DNA from: Aulostomus chinensis
Lineage: Eukaryota > Chordata > Actinopteri > Syngnathiformes > Aulostomidae
Direction: 5' to 3'
DNA: 64,000 nucleotides
NCBI GenBank assembly: GCA_037954235.1
Contig: JBBMOA010000022.1
Coordinates: forward strand, 2,837,001-2,901,000
In this document: positions 1-9,889 of the stretch, piece after piece
Layout: each line of letters starts with the position of its first letter
How positions within the stretch are numbered: position 1 is the first letter of the stretch
Program-made: the position numbers and the translations under genes
Notes under the pieces: model-generated
The model's database searches: none
The model's input: only the letters and a program-made list of their open reading frames with translations
Told to the model about the DNA's origin: nothing

Positions 1-433
1 CTGTTTCATGGTGCTCATGAAAAATGATCAGGGGACTCCTGAACAGAGCCGTACCGCCAATTTGTACTATAATAAACAAATCAAGCTCATTATCATCTCT
101 TGTGTTTCTTGACGTGAATGGACCTGACAGAAATGTAATTTAAAGTCAAACTGTATTTCTTGATCGATGCTCCGCCCCCCCACCAAGTCACAGGAGAGTC
201 AGCCTGGTAGTTTCCTGCAGGATTACCTGTAGGCTGGAAGTTAGTTCATTTTTGGTTACTGAGCCGGATAAAGAAGACCACAGCAGATGACGCGCTTGAG
301 AGTGAGTAAACAGACATTGTGGGCACTTCTGCACTTGTACTTGCTTGTAGTTGGTAGCTATCGGAAACCAGTAGGTTCAAGCTAAATAGATGTGGTCGGC
401 TCGTGATGCATCGACTTATAAGAGGCCAAATAC
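1..433 (-). other. tap2 intron 6 sequence, no exon seen
   Basis: This stretch downstream of tap2 exon 6 (minus strand) begins with the donor at 433-432 (GTATTT). I looked for the expected next exon leading into the nucleotide-binding domain and saw no open, TAP-like segment with splice signals. It therefore appears to be intron. Confidence 0.6.
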
Positions 434-2049
434 CCTGATGCTGTCTCCAAGATCTGACTGGTAGAGGATGAAGGAAACCAGGCTGCCTGTGGTCATCTGC
501 CCCCTCAGAATGAAGAGCCTGCCATAGTACAACATGACGACCTGCATGCCCAAACCTGTTAACTACAAACACACACACACGCACACACACGAAAATGCTG
601 GTAAATAAGCAGTTGCTCAAGCAGTGAGGCTCAGTCTGATCTTCTGAAACGAAATCGCAAACATCTCACCCTCCGTGCGAGCAGGTAAACCGCACGCACA
701 GTGTCCCGCCGGGTCTTGACAGTGTGTGTGTCCATCAAGTGGTCATCATAGCGACGAGCCTCATGCTTTTCCGTGTTAAAACTCCGCACCAAACGAATAC
801 CAGACACGACCTCGTTAGCTGCTTCATTTGCCACAGCCATGGAGTCCTGCAGCGCCAGGGACAACGTCTGAGGAAAGAATAACGAGAATTCAAGAAATAT
901 ATGCTTTGTCTCAGTAGCGGATAAACCAGGGTTCTGCGTTGTAGTGAGTAAAGAAATTCACTAGAAATATTTTGACTATTTTTTTTCCCCTAAAACCACT
1001 CCTTATGATGAATTGTCTCCAGTTTTTTGTGTTTTCTGACAAACTTGAAAAAAAAAGACTTGTGCCATTGTGTTAAGAGGGCAATGATATTGAAGGTTTA
1101 TGTTGAGGAAACAAAGAACTCTTCATTATTAAACAAAAGAACAAATGTTTTAAGGTCCCAGCCCTCATTCATGACACGATCTTCCCTAACCTTCTTTTGC
1201 GTTAACAGATGAACACGGCCCACCGCTAACCTGGTAGTGTGTGTTGTAGATGTTCTCAATGAGGCCAGTGATGGGCGTCTCCATCAGCACCAGGAAGGTG
1301 AGCTTCCATGACAGGTTCATCATCAGAGAGATCATGCCCAGCGTCTTGATGAATGTCCTCAGCATGATGTTGATATTCAGGCACACCGTTTCTCCCATCA
1401 GGCTGGTGTCCTTAGACAGCCGGGATGTGATTTCACCTGCCAGAACATCGGTGCATTTAGCTTCTTCACGTGACTCAGGAAACGATTCATCTTGCCTCTC
1501 AGCCTTACCTGTCTTTACTTTCTCAAAAAATCCAATTTCCTGTTTGGTCAAAGCTCCGAACAGCTTGACTTTCACTCTGCATGTGAAGGCATTGATGGCA
1601 CATAAAAACAGACCCCCTCTGCAGCCTGCACTCACAGAACTGAAGGAAGGGAGAGCCAGTCAGAGATCACATGCTCGTTAGAGGAGAGGCGGTTTAGTTT
1701 GCTTGTGGCTACCTTCCCAGAGAGTACAGGGTCATGAAGAGGAGCGCAGAGAAGAATTCACTGGGCTGGTAGTGATCACGCAAGATGTCGATAACCTTCC
1801 CAGAGTAGAAGGGGATGAACATCTCACCTGGAGAGAGAGAGAAAGAGAGAGAGACAGAGACAGGGACAGAGCGAGAGAGATGATCTTGGTATTTATCACA
1901 TGCACAAGCATCAACCTATCAAACTTGTCACTGTGATCATGAGTTAGTTCTTGTATTAACTCCAGGCTACTTAGCTCATTCTCTTAAAAAGAAGAAAAAC
2001 AACTCCATGGAGAACAAACATGGATCATTCTGGTGATAATATGAATGTG

Positions 2050-2081
<32 letters not shown>

Positions 2082-2609
2082 CCACCTGTCCTACTCACAC
2101 AGAACAGCCAGAGACAGAAACACGAAGCCTCCAACCATCAGAAGGAAGTCCGGTTTGTACATCCACAGGACTCTCACGAACAGGACTCTGGTCTTCTGCT
2201 TCGTCTCTCTACCGGCGGCCGTTTCGTCGGTGTCTGGGAAGCTGATTTCCCAAAACAGCGCGGCAGCCAGAGACGCTCCGGCGCACATTAACCAGCAGCG
2301 CATGTTCGCCGACAGCCCACACGGGCTCTCCTCGTGGTAGGTCGCCCTGGTCCCGGTCTCAAGCAGAGGAATGAGGACACTGTGCACCGTCATAAAACGC
2401 AGCCGTACCGGTTTGATTTCTCCCAGCGTGAACAGAGTGAAAGCAGTCAGTGATAACCGGAGCAGCGCAAAAACCCAGAGACGCGAGAAGTGGCCGAAGA
2501 CGCCGTGAGCCACTACCACTCCTGACGCGTGGAATACCGCCAGGTCGACGCATACTGCTGAGGTCAAAGCGACAACTTTGCGGAATATCGACGTCGTTGT
2601 GTCCGCCAT
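434..2609 (-). CDS. tap2: TAP2, antigen peptide transporter subunit (5' six exons, partial)
   Basis: Half of the ER-membrane ABC transporter that pumps cytosolic peptides to MHC class I. Coding exons, 5' to 3': 2099-2609, 1713-1827, 1509-1639, 1231-1436, 670-867, 434-562 (511, 115, 131, 206, 198 and 129 bp). The internal lengths 115/131/206/198/129 match the known TAP2 exon pattern and all junctions keep phase. The ATG at 2607-2609 opens an exon of hydrophobic segments (extra N-terminal membrane domain); later exons carry the core membrane domain, with readable motifs such as GEMFIPFYSGKVID, GEITSRLSKDTSLMGE and EVVSGIRLVRSFNTE. An alternative exon 6 acceptor at 555 breaks the frame; 562 keeps it. 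The nucleotide-binding domain (Walker A, signature, Walker B) is not in the window: no exon 7 is visible in 1-433, so the gene continues to the left. A TAP1 or ABCB9 identity is less likely given exon sizes and MHC context. Confidence 0.93.
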
Positions 2610-2670
2610 GGCGCTCCTGAGTCGAACTGAGCAGCTCTGCTGGGAGACTAACGGTGGTTTTCTAACTCGC

Positions 2671-2680
2671 TTTCGGTTTC
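2671..2680. promoter_or_regulatory. ISRE upstream of tap2
   Basis: TTTCGGTTTC on the plus strand is GAAACCGAAA on the tap2 strand, a perfect match to the GAAANNGAAA interferon-stimulated response element core. It lies about 62 bp upstream of the tap2 ATG, a usual place for IRF binding in interferon-induced antigen-processing genes. Confidence 0.7.
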
Positions 2681-3393
2681 TCTTTCTCGTAACAGCAGGG
2701 GGCTTCTCTGTCTCCCAGGCTGTGGCAGTGAGGAAGCTTCATCAGCCTCCGCCTCCTCCTCCTCCCCACAACGAACTTCACCGTATTTTGTCTAAAAGAA
2801 GAGTCGGTGTCAAGTACACACCTGTACAAAGGTAGCATTCAAATCACATTCAACCTTCCAGTAGCAATATTCTCTCCTATAAAAATACACTTCCAACAAA
2901 AGGAATTTCTCTTTTATTTTCATGTTTACGTCATGAAACTGAAGTGCGTTCATCCAAGTCCTCCAGCAGGTGTGGGTCCCCTGACCAGAGACCAGAAATG
3001 CTGCTGGTCTGGTCTGGTGCTCAGCATCCGTGACTGACAGGTTTTGTACTTTATGATGTACTTTTGCTTTTTTTTTTTTTTTAAATCACAGTGGGGAAAT
3101 TTGATATTAAAAAAAAATCTGACATAAATGAGAAATGCAAGTAAAATGTTACACTCCCAGAGTGACTACAGAGGGAGACCGAGAAAATAAACCAGAACAA
3201 ATCATATCCTGTGACCACAAATGAATTGAAATGCCAGAAAAAAAAAGTTACTTTTCATGGGTACACGTTGATTAAAGTGAGCCTGCATCTCTTCCACATC
3301 ATTAAAATGTATTGGCTGTTATATTCATGGCCAGTATTTTATGGTTAAAATGTGAGCCAGGGCAGGACAGTACTGAGAAAAATATTAACTCAA
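2681..3393. other. tap2 - psmb9a intergenic spacer
   Basis: This stretch separates the tap2 promoter from the psmb9a stop codon. It holds a CTC/CCT-rich run near 2748-2765, a poly-T run near 3068-3082 and A/T-rich sequence that would include the psmb9a 3' UTR. No canonical AATAAA on the minus strand close to the stop was found, and no gene is recognised. Confidence 0.6.
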
Positions 3394-6107
3394 TCACTGA
3401 TCAAAGAAGGTGGGAAGGTTGTTTCCCAGAATGACTTTCTCCTCTGTGCTGTGTTCATCGATGGTGACGATATAGGCCACGCCCCCACTGGAGCCGTCAC
3501 GGCTCATGGCCAAGGAGAGTGCTATAAAACAGAGGTGGAAAGAAAAGGTCACTGCAACTGTCTGGTTTCTTCTCATCCATACAACAAAAATACACTCACT
3601 GTTGACTACAAACTGCTGACACTCGTCTTTGCTCATGCCCCTGCGGTACTCAGCATCCACAAACCCATAAACATACGAGCTGCCGGAACCTCCAACTGCA
3701 AACGGTTGTCTTGTCAGGAGGCCATCGAGGGTGGCAAACACCTGGAAGAGGTTGGAGGTCAGAGAGATAAGATGCGTCTAAATCTGAGGGCTCCCCAGCA
3801 GACACTGAGCACCAGAGAATTCAGTTTTTTGAACGCAAATCTGCGACCACCCCACTCCCTTTTGAAAGCTTTCAGATGACGGCCGACCTGCCCTCCGCCT
3901 CGTCTGTCCCAGCCTGCCACGATGAGATGGGCCGACAGCTCCTCCTTGTACTTGTACGAGATGTTCTTCACCAGAGTGGCGGCAGAGCGCACCTGAGGGT
4001 CCTCACCTATCTCAATGCTGTTGAAAGGACACAGTCATAGACACACTGATGCAGAGAGAAGACAAATTGGAACCCCACTCCGGACGAAGAACCACCAACA
4101 CTGCAAGAAATCCCACGTGGAATATTTCTGAAAACCTTTTAAAAAAATGAAGATAAATTAAAGTATATAACATGAGTGATTCTACGAATTCATAAACTGC
4201 TCAGGATGTTTGTCAGTGCCAGTTTTATGTAGCTGGAAACAGAAAAGTCCCCCTAATCTGGGATGAGACTGTGCGCGTTTACCTGTGAACCTCTAGCTGG
4301 TAATTGACCATCTCAGCGATGGTCTGAGCATCAGCTGCAGAGCCTGACAGAGCACAGTAGATCTTGTCATGCAGGGGGGACAGCTTGTTCATCACCCGGT
4401 TCACCACTGACGCTCTGGATGCCAGGATGAAGACGGACACGCCGCGGAGGAGAGAGGTTGACATGCCGGGAGCAGATGGAGAGATATATGCATTTGGACG
4501 GGATCTTTATTTTCGATCTTCTGATGTCAGTATTGTGACTGCGCGTGAAGATTTCTACTTGAGAGCATCAGTGTTTGTGGCTGGGACTGACTGGATGTGT
4601 TTTGCTGACCCTTTACTGAATACAACCCTGAGAGTGTTTTGGGTTTTTTTTTGTTGTTCAAGTACTCACACATAGGTTCCATGCACACAAAGATGTTCTT
4701 GTCATCACTGCCACACCTCTTTTGACCCAAGAATGGAGCGCAACTTATATTTAGCTTCAAGCTAAGACCGACTGATAGCTAATAACAGCAAAACTGTCCA
4801 AAACTGTCTGTTTACAAACCCTCAGGCGCATCCTCTGAGGTAACCCACGTACACTGAGGAATGTACACACACGATGATGAGACTCCTATGACACCTGCAG
4901 TCCAAAGAACCTCGTCTAAACAGCTTCAATATCAATCAGATGGGGGGAAATTAATGCTTCATAATGATGTAAAATAAAACTACCTTTAAGGAACAAGTTC
5001 TGAGCGTTTGTTAGGAGAAAAGAGCTCAGATATTTGTGGAAACCTGATGGGTAAAAGTAAAAGTTGAAAAAATAAATATAAAGACGAAGTACAAATACAA
5101 ATACCAGAAATGTTTTCTTAAAGGTCCACTCGACAACAATTTGAAGAAAAGAAAACACATGAAAAAAGTAACAACATCCACAGCAGTTTTAGAAAAGAGC
5201 CGAATGAAAGTCTCAATTTACCTGAAAAAACAACATTCCCTCCATTTTCTACCTCTCCTCCTGTTGAGGGTGGTGGGGGTGGAGCCTATCCCAGCAGCCT
5301 TCCCCCTGGACAGGTCACCAGTCCATGGCAGGGCCAACACATAGAGACAGACAACCATTGGCTCTCCCAGCCACGCCTACGGTCTATTTAGAGTCTGGAT
5401 TAACCTGGTCCCTCTTGATGTCTTTGGACTGTGGAGGAAGCTGGAGTACCAGAGAGAACCCAGCAGGAACAGGGAGAACATGGAGACTCACCCAGAAAGA
5501 CCCCGTGCTGCAGCCGGGGCTCCACCCACAACCTTCTTGCTGAGATGTGACAGTGCCGCCCACAACAACATTAAAATGGTTTAAAAAAGATAGAAACCTG
5601 ACTCATCCTCAAATACTGTCGGACTAAGAAAGCAGCCAGACGAGGGTCAACCTTGTAACCGGTAGACTACATACAGTAAGTGCGGCAGAAGTGAGCGACA
5701 CCTACTGACCGGGAGGTATAAATGCTCTCCACTGCACCTGCAAGTACAGCAACAAAGTACTGTACTTGTACTCTATTACTTTGTCAAACTCACTGCAGAC
5801 ATGATTCTGACCGGAGAGCAGTCACAGCCACCACATTACTGTGGAAACAGAGGACGGCTTCCTGGCAGAACTGGACCCCGTTTCTTACCCTGCAGACACG
5901 CGCGAGTCCGAGCCCAGCACCACCCCTCCATTAAATTCAATGGCGATGATGGTGGTCTAAAACAAAGGCACAACACGTCATTCTTAACTCCCAGAAACGT
6001 TTTTGTGCTGCGTTAACAGATGATCGAACCTTTCGAACAGTCAAAGTCCTACTTACTCCGGTCTTCACCTCCTCTGACAGCCACTCCGGCTCCACGTCTG
6101 CCAGCAT
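3394..6107 (-). CDS. psmb9a: Proteasome subunit beta type-9 (LMP2, beta1i)
   Basis: Catalytic beta1i subunit of the immunoproteasome, replacing PSMB6 and favouring hydrophobic C termini for class I loading. Six exons, 5' to 3': 6057-6107, 5889-5956, 4283-4414, 3888-4017, 3600-3741, 3394-3521; 651 bp, 216 residues. The start is the ATG at 6105-6107, giving a 17-residue propeptide ending in KTG before catalytic Thr1 (TTIIAIEF). Asp17, Lys33 and the GSAAD motif are present; S1-pocket positions 20, 31 and 45 read V, M and L, fitting chymotrypsin-like rather than caspase-like cleavage. The C terminus is MSRDGSSGG followed by about 30 residues, as in mammals. Intron 2 (4415-5888) carries a dispersed fish repeat. 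It lies head to tail with tap2 downstream. Confidence 0.96.
5235..5565. repeat. Dispersed fish repeat, subfamily A
   Basis: This interspersed element inside psmb9a intron 2 shows the phrases GGTGGAGCCTATCCCAGCAG, CCTGGACAGGTCACCAGTCC and GTCTTTGGACTGTGGAGGAA. It is almost identical over much of its length to the copy at 42050-42412, indicating recent shared ancestry within a subfamily. The same phrases occur in a second subfamily at 19485-19866 and 42655-42940. The family is very common in teleost genomes; I cannot assign its class from sequence alone. Confidence 0.75.
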
Positions 6108-6278
6108 CGTCGAGCGCACACTGGAATGAGCCCGATCGAACCTGCGAGCCGGGACGAGTGAAGACAGGAGACGTAGTTCTTCCTTTCTTCACAGCTTAAT
6201 GTTTGTGTTTGTGTGTGGGTTGGTTTCTTACTTGTAAAATTACCGCTACAACAAGACGACCACCTTATTTTCCCGGTT

Positions 6279-6295
6279 GAAAACCGAAAACGAAA
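6279..6295. promoter_or_regulatory. Composite ISRE upstream of psmb9a
   Basis: The plus strand reads GAAAACCGAAAACGAAA here. Positions 6286-6295 (GAAAACGAAA) match GAAANNGAAA exactly, and the preceding GAAAACCGAAAA adds a further IRF half-site. It is about 180 bp upstream of the psmb9a ATG. Confidence 0.65.
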
Positions 6296-7165
6296 GTCAA
6301 AATCTCCCTCCTCCTGTGCGGCAGACGCGCTTTCTGGACTCGGTTTGTACTTCGGATGCAAGCGACTTCCATTCTAATAGACGCACTTTCTAGTCTTGCT
6401 ACATTTCATAGGTGCCATGATGCATTCAAGTGCAGAGACACACACACGAAACCTTGCAAGAACAGTTCCATGATAGGAGCGATTCTTGAAACTGGTCGAG
6501 TGAATTAAAAAGATGGTTACACATTAAAAACGGGATAAAATAATTAATGATCAATAACATTCTTATGATGGAAACTTCAATAATAATGGACTCCAGCAGG
6601 GTGTCTGCAGCTCCTCCCATCCATCGGACGACTCATTTTCAAATCCTCTGTAAGGCGCTGCGACTTTTACGTTCATTTTGTTTGAAAGCTGCTGGATGAA
6701 TAAACTTCTGAAAGGATAAACAGGGAACAAGACCAAGAATAGAAAAGTACATCCGAACAAATAGACCATTTGAAGATATTTGAAAACATGCAGCAAATGC
6801 AATTAAATTGGAGATGAAGAATTTTTTTTTAAAAATATTTATTTCGGTAGATTAAATTCAAGAGATCAAAACAGGCGTCAATCATCAAACAGCCTGCTCT
6901 TATTACCGACAACAGTTCATGGTCTCCATACACATGAACATTCTTTTGAGTCAAAGTCATGTTTGTATTCCTGGTGAGTACATGTTACATGTGTGTGACA
7001 TGTGTGTCACATGTGCAGAGAAAATGAACTTGAGTCTGAAATCCAAGTCAGTGTTATTGATAAGAAACTTTTGAAAGACATGTAGGTTGGCTGATTGCAC
7101 AAAAACTGCTTCTGCTATGCAAAATATTTGCAGAAATCCAACGTCGCTCGATGGTTTGGAGGCAG
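6296..7165. other. psmb9a - psmb12 intergenic spacer
   Basis: No protein-coding gene is recognised. The right part is probably the psmb12 3' UTR: TTTATT at 6838-6843 is an AATAAA on the minus strand, about 325 bp beyond the psmb12 stop. A short local repeat of ACATGTGTGTGACATGTGTGTCACATGTG lies near 6985-7015. Confidence 0.5.
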
Positions 7166-9793
7166 TCACTCATCATGAAACTTGGGCAGCTTATCGCCAG
7201 GAATGACCACACGCTCCACCCCTCTGTGTGTGATCACCACCAGGTTAACCACGCCCCCGCTGACGTTGTCTCTGCCCATCGCCAGAGCAAGAGCTGCAAG
7301 CGCGGGGACAGGAAGAGGAGGAGGGGAACAAAAAGAAGCAGGTCAAGTTCAACAAGTCCTTGTACACAATCTCTAACATCTGAGGCACCAACTGCCTAAC
7401 TGGGCCTAAAAGTGGTTCCAGTCCAACCAAACAGAGCACATGAGACACTGCAGGGGCTGTCAGAATACACACCTCCACTGAACCGACGCCTGTTCCACTG
7501 AGGGTGAAACTGAACACTGGTTTCTGGTTAATGTTTTGTGTTTAGTTCCAGTTCACAACAAAAGCTCCAAGAGGCCTTAAATCTGCAATATGAAGTTCCT
7601 TCACCTCCACTCACAACCCGATGGTCTGATTTCTCCCAAAGACAAAGGGACGAGACTGATGACGGTCGCTCGTGGCCAGGCTCTGACAGGGGATCTCATC
7701 AGCAGATGAGGCTTGGAACCACTAACCACGTGCAGGATGCACTTGATGAGCTGCAGCAGCTCGTTTTGGGATCCCTTAGTCCCCTACAAGTGGATCTGTT
7801 CATCTGATCGGTGTGAACGCCGTCACAAACATCCTGACTAGTACAATCTTACTTGCTTTTTGGACAGAAACGTAAAATACTACAACGCTATACCGTTCGT
7901 GGCAAACTGCAGGCAGTCCTCTCTGCTCATGTTAGGTGTGTACTTGGCATCGATGTAGCCGTAGATATAGGTGCTGCCTGAGCCCCCGATGGTCACAGGC
8001 TGCCGGACTAACATCCCACCGAGAGACACCACGTACACCTGGAACAGGGCGGAGACTATCACTAAGGCAGCCACATGCACCTGCGATTCACGAGCATCAC
8101 CGGTGCCGTCTACCCACCTGTGGTCCTTCCTTACTGTCCCAGCCCGCGGTGATGAAGCCAGCCTGCAGCTCCTCTTTGTTCCTGTAACACAGCTCCTTCA
8201 GCACCGATGCTGCTGCTATCACCAGGGGAGGGGCCTCCATCTGGACACTGGGGACGAGGGAAGATCAAGAAAGACATGGTGGGGGGCAGACCGGCTGACC
8301 AGGTCGCTATACTCCGTACAGCTTCATGTGTGTGAGCACAGATCAGTCAGTTCATCCAGATCTACCTGTGGAGGGACAGCTGGAATTTAGCAGCCTTGGT
8401 GACGGCCTGAGCGTCGGCGAGTGAGCCGGCCATGCAGCAGAAGATGCGGTCATGAACCTGAATGACCTTGTTGATCACCTTATTTGATACGTATTCTCTG
8501 AGGACACAAAGACAAGTCCCACAACGCCGTGTTACACAGATTACTTGCACAGACAAAACGGCAAGGCTTTACTTTTTTAAAATATAAAATATATGCTCCA
8601 GTATCACTGTACTGGCCACAAAACTTCATGAATATTAAGAGCAGAATTATAATATAAATTTCAAGGCATTTTTTTTGTCACTCTCAAAGACTTTTTAATG
8701 GTGTCGATTTTTTTAACTTTAAATTTATCTTAAACGGATATCAACGGATACCTTTTTTGGCCTCAAAGAACTCCTGATGATATTTTGTTTTCTGAAAAAC
8801 TTTTTTTTTTTTTAAATGACTCGGTCAATTATCCTAAGAAGGCAAGGAACAGTAAAATGAGGTTTGGATTTTCTTGGTGGAAAGAGTGAACAGGAAAGTT
8901 TGAGTTTATGTGAGATAAATAGTTTAAAAAAAGAAAAGAAAACCCTGCAGGTCTTTTCTTAGTGAAGCTCGAGTAAAATCTGTGCAAAGCGTGTGTTTTT
9001 GTCTCTTTCACGTCAATAACAAGTTATTCCTGCACTCACTTTGCTGTATCGGTCAGTGTCAGTTAAGGACCTTCATCAGGAAGTGAAGAATGTTCCAGGG
9101 AAGCTAATGAACGCGGATGAAAATCATCGTGACCGTGAGCACGGTTTTTATTTTAAAAAGCGTCTTTGGAACCAAACCAACTCCGTCATCAGATGCAGGC
9201 GGATCTCTGAGCTCTGTTGTACCACACTCAAGGTGTTGACAGTCACATGACATCCTCACCCTCCGATGGAAGCCCTGGAGTCCGAGCCAATCACGACCCC
9301 TCCATCAAACGTGGCAGCCAAGATGGTGGTCTGGGGGGGGGAGAGAGAGACCGTGAATGCTCCGATCCCTCAGCGTAGCAGGAAATATTACACGATGACA
9401 CATAAAACGGTGCATAGCACAAAACCGCTGAGCCTGTTGTTCTTTGGCGTGGACAAGGCTATGAATTCTGGGACTTTGAGTTCTCTGAATGAATGAGCGT
9501 CACTAACTGAAACGTGAAGTTTAGTAGCCAGTTGTTTTTCTCAGTAGAAATATAAAGAGAAATCTCGTCCGGGACAAACGTGCAATTGACTCTGATACTG
9601 AAACACGTGGAACGACCAGTCGACGTCGTTTCACGATATTTGGGGTATTTGTCAGGTTTGGCGTCACCTGTCCGGAATCGATCGTTTTACGCGTTGGTTT
9701 TGGACGCACTTGCTGGAAACCGTGAAAAGGTCCCGGTTTACTCACCCCTGTGCTCACTCCTTTCACCTGTGAGTCCACGCAGCGTTTCTCCAT
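7166..9793 (-). CDS. psmb12: Proteasome subunit beta type-12 (LMP2-like, fish beta1i paralogue)
   Basis: A second beta1-type catalytic subunit, found beside psmb9 in the class I region of fishes. Six exons, 5' to 3': 9746-9793, 9260-9330, 8366-8497, 8118-8247, 7894-8038, 7166-7293; 654 bp, 217 residues. The ATG at 9791-9793 gives a 16-residue propeptide ending STG before Thr1 (TTILAATFDGG). The exon layout equals psmb9a, with one extra codon in exon 2 (after Gly23) and one in exon 5 (VYVVSLGG against VFATLDG). Asp17 and the catalytic lysine (one position later) are kept, so it should be active; the residue matching position 45 is Met. The SSGG near the C terminus is VSGG here. The exon 4 acceptor was chosen at 8248 because a later AG breaks the frame. 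It is divergently paired with psmb13. Confidence 0.92.
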
Positions 9794-9889
9794 TTTCACT
9801 CCAAAACCGAAAGAAAAGTGGCAGCCGTGACGCTCTGAACAGCGACCTCAGGCGCGCTCGGGACGCACAGGGACGCAGTCAGCTCCAGA
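9794..9889. promoter_or_regulatory. Bidirectional psmb12/psmb13 promoter
   Basis: Only 96 bp separate the start codon of psmb12 (minus strand, 9793) from that of psmb13 (plus strand, 9890), so both 5' UTRs and core promoters must fit in or overlap this stretch. It contains AAAACCGAAAGAAAAG at 9803-9818, one base from the ISRE core, and a GC-rich right half with no clear TATA box. Confidence 0.8.

Noticed and set aside
434..2609. TAP1 or ABCB9 identity for the transporter
   Set aside because: Exon sizes 115/131/206/198/129 and the motifs fit TAP2, and tap2 is the expected transporter gene in the fish class I region; ABCB9 is not MHC-linked.
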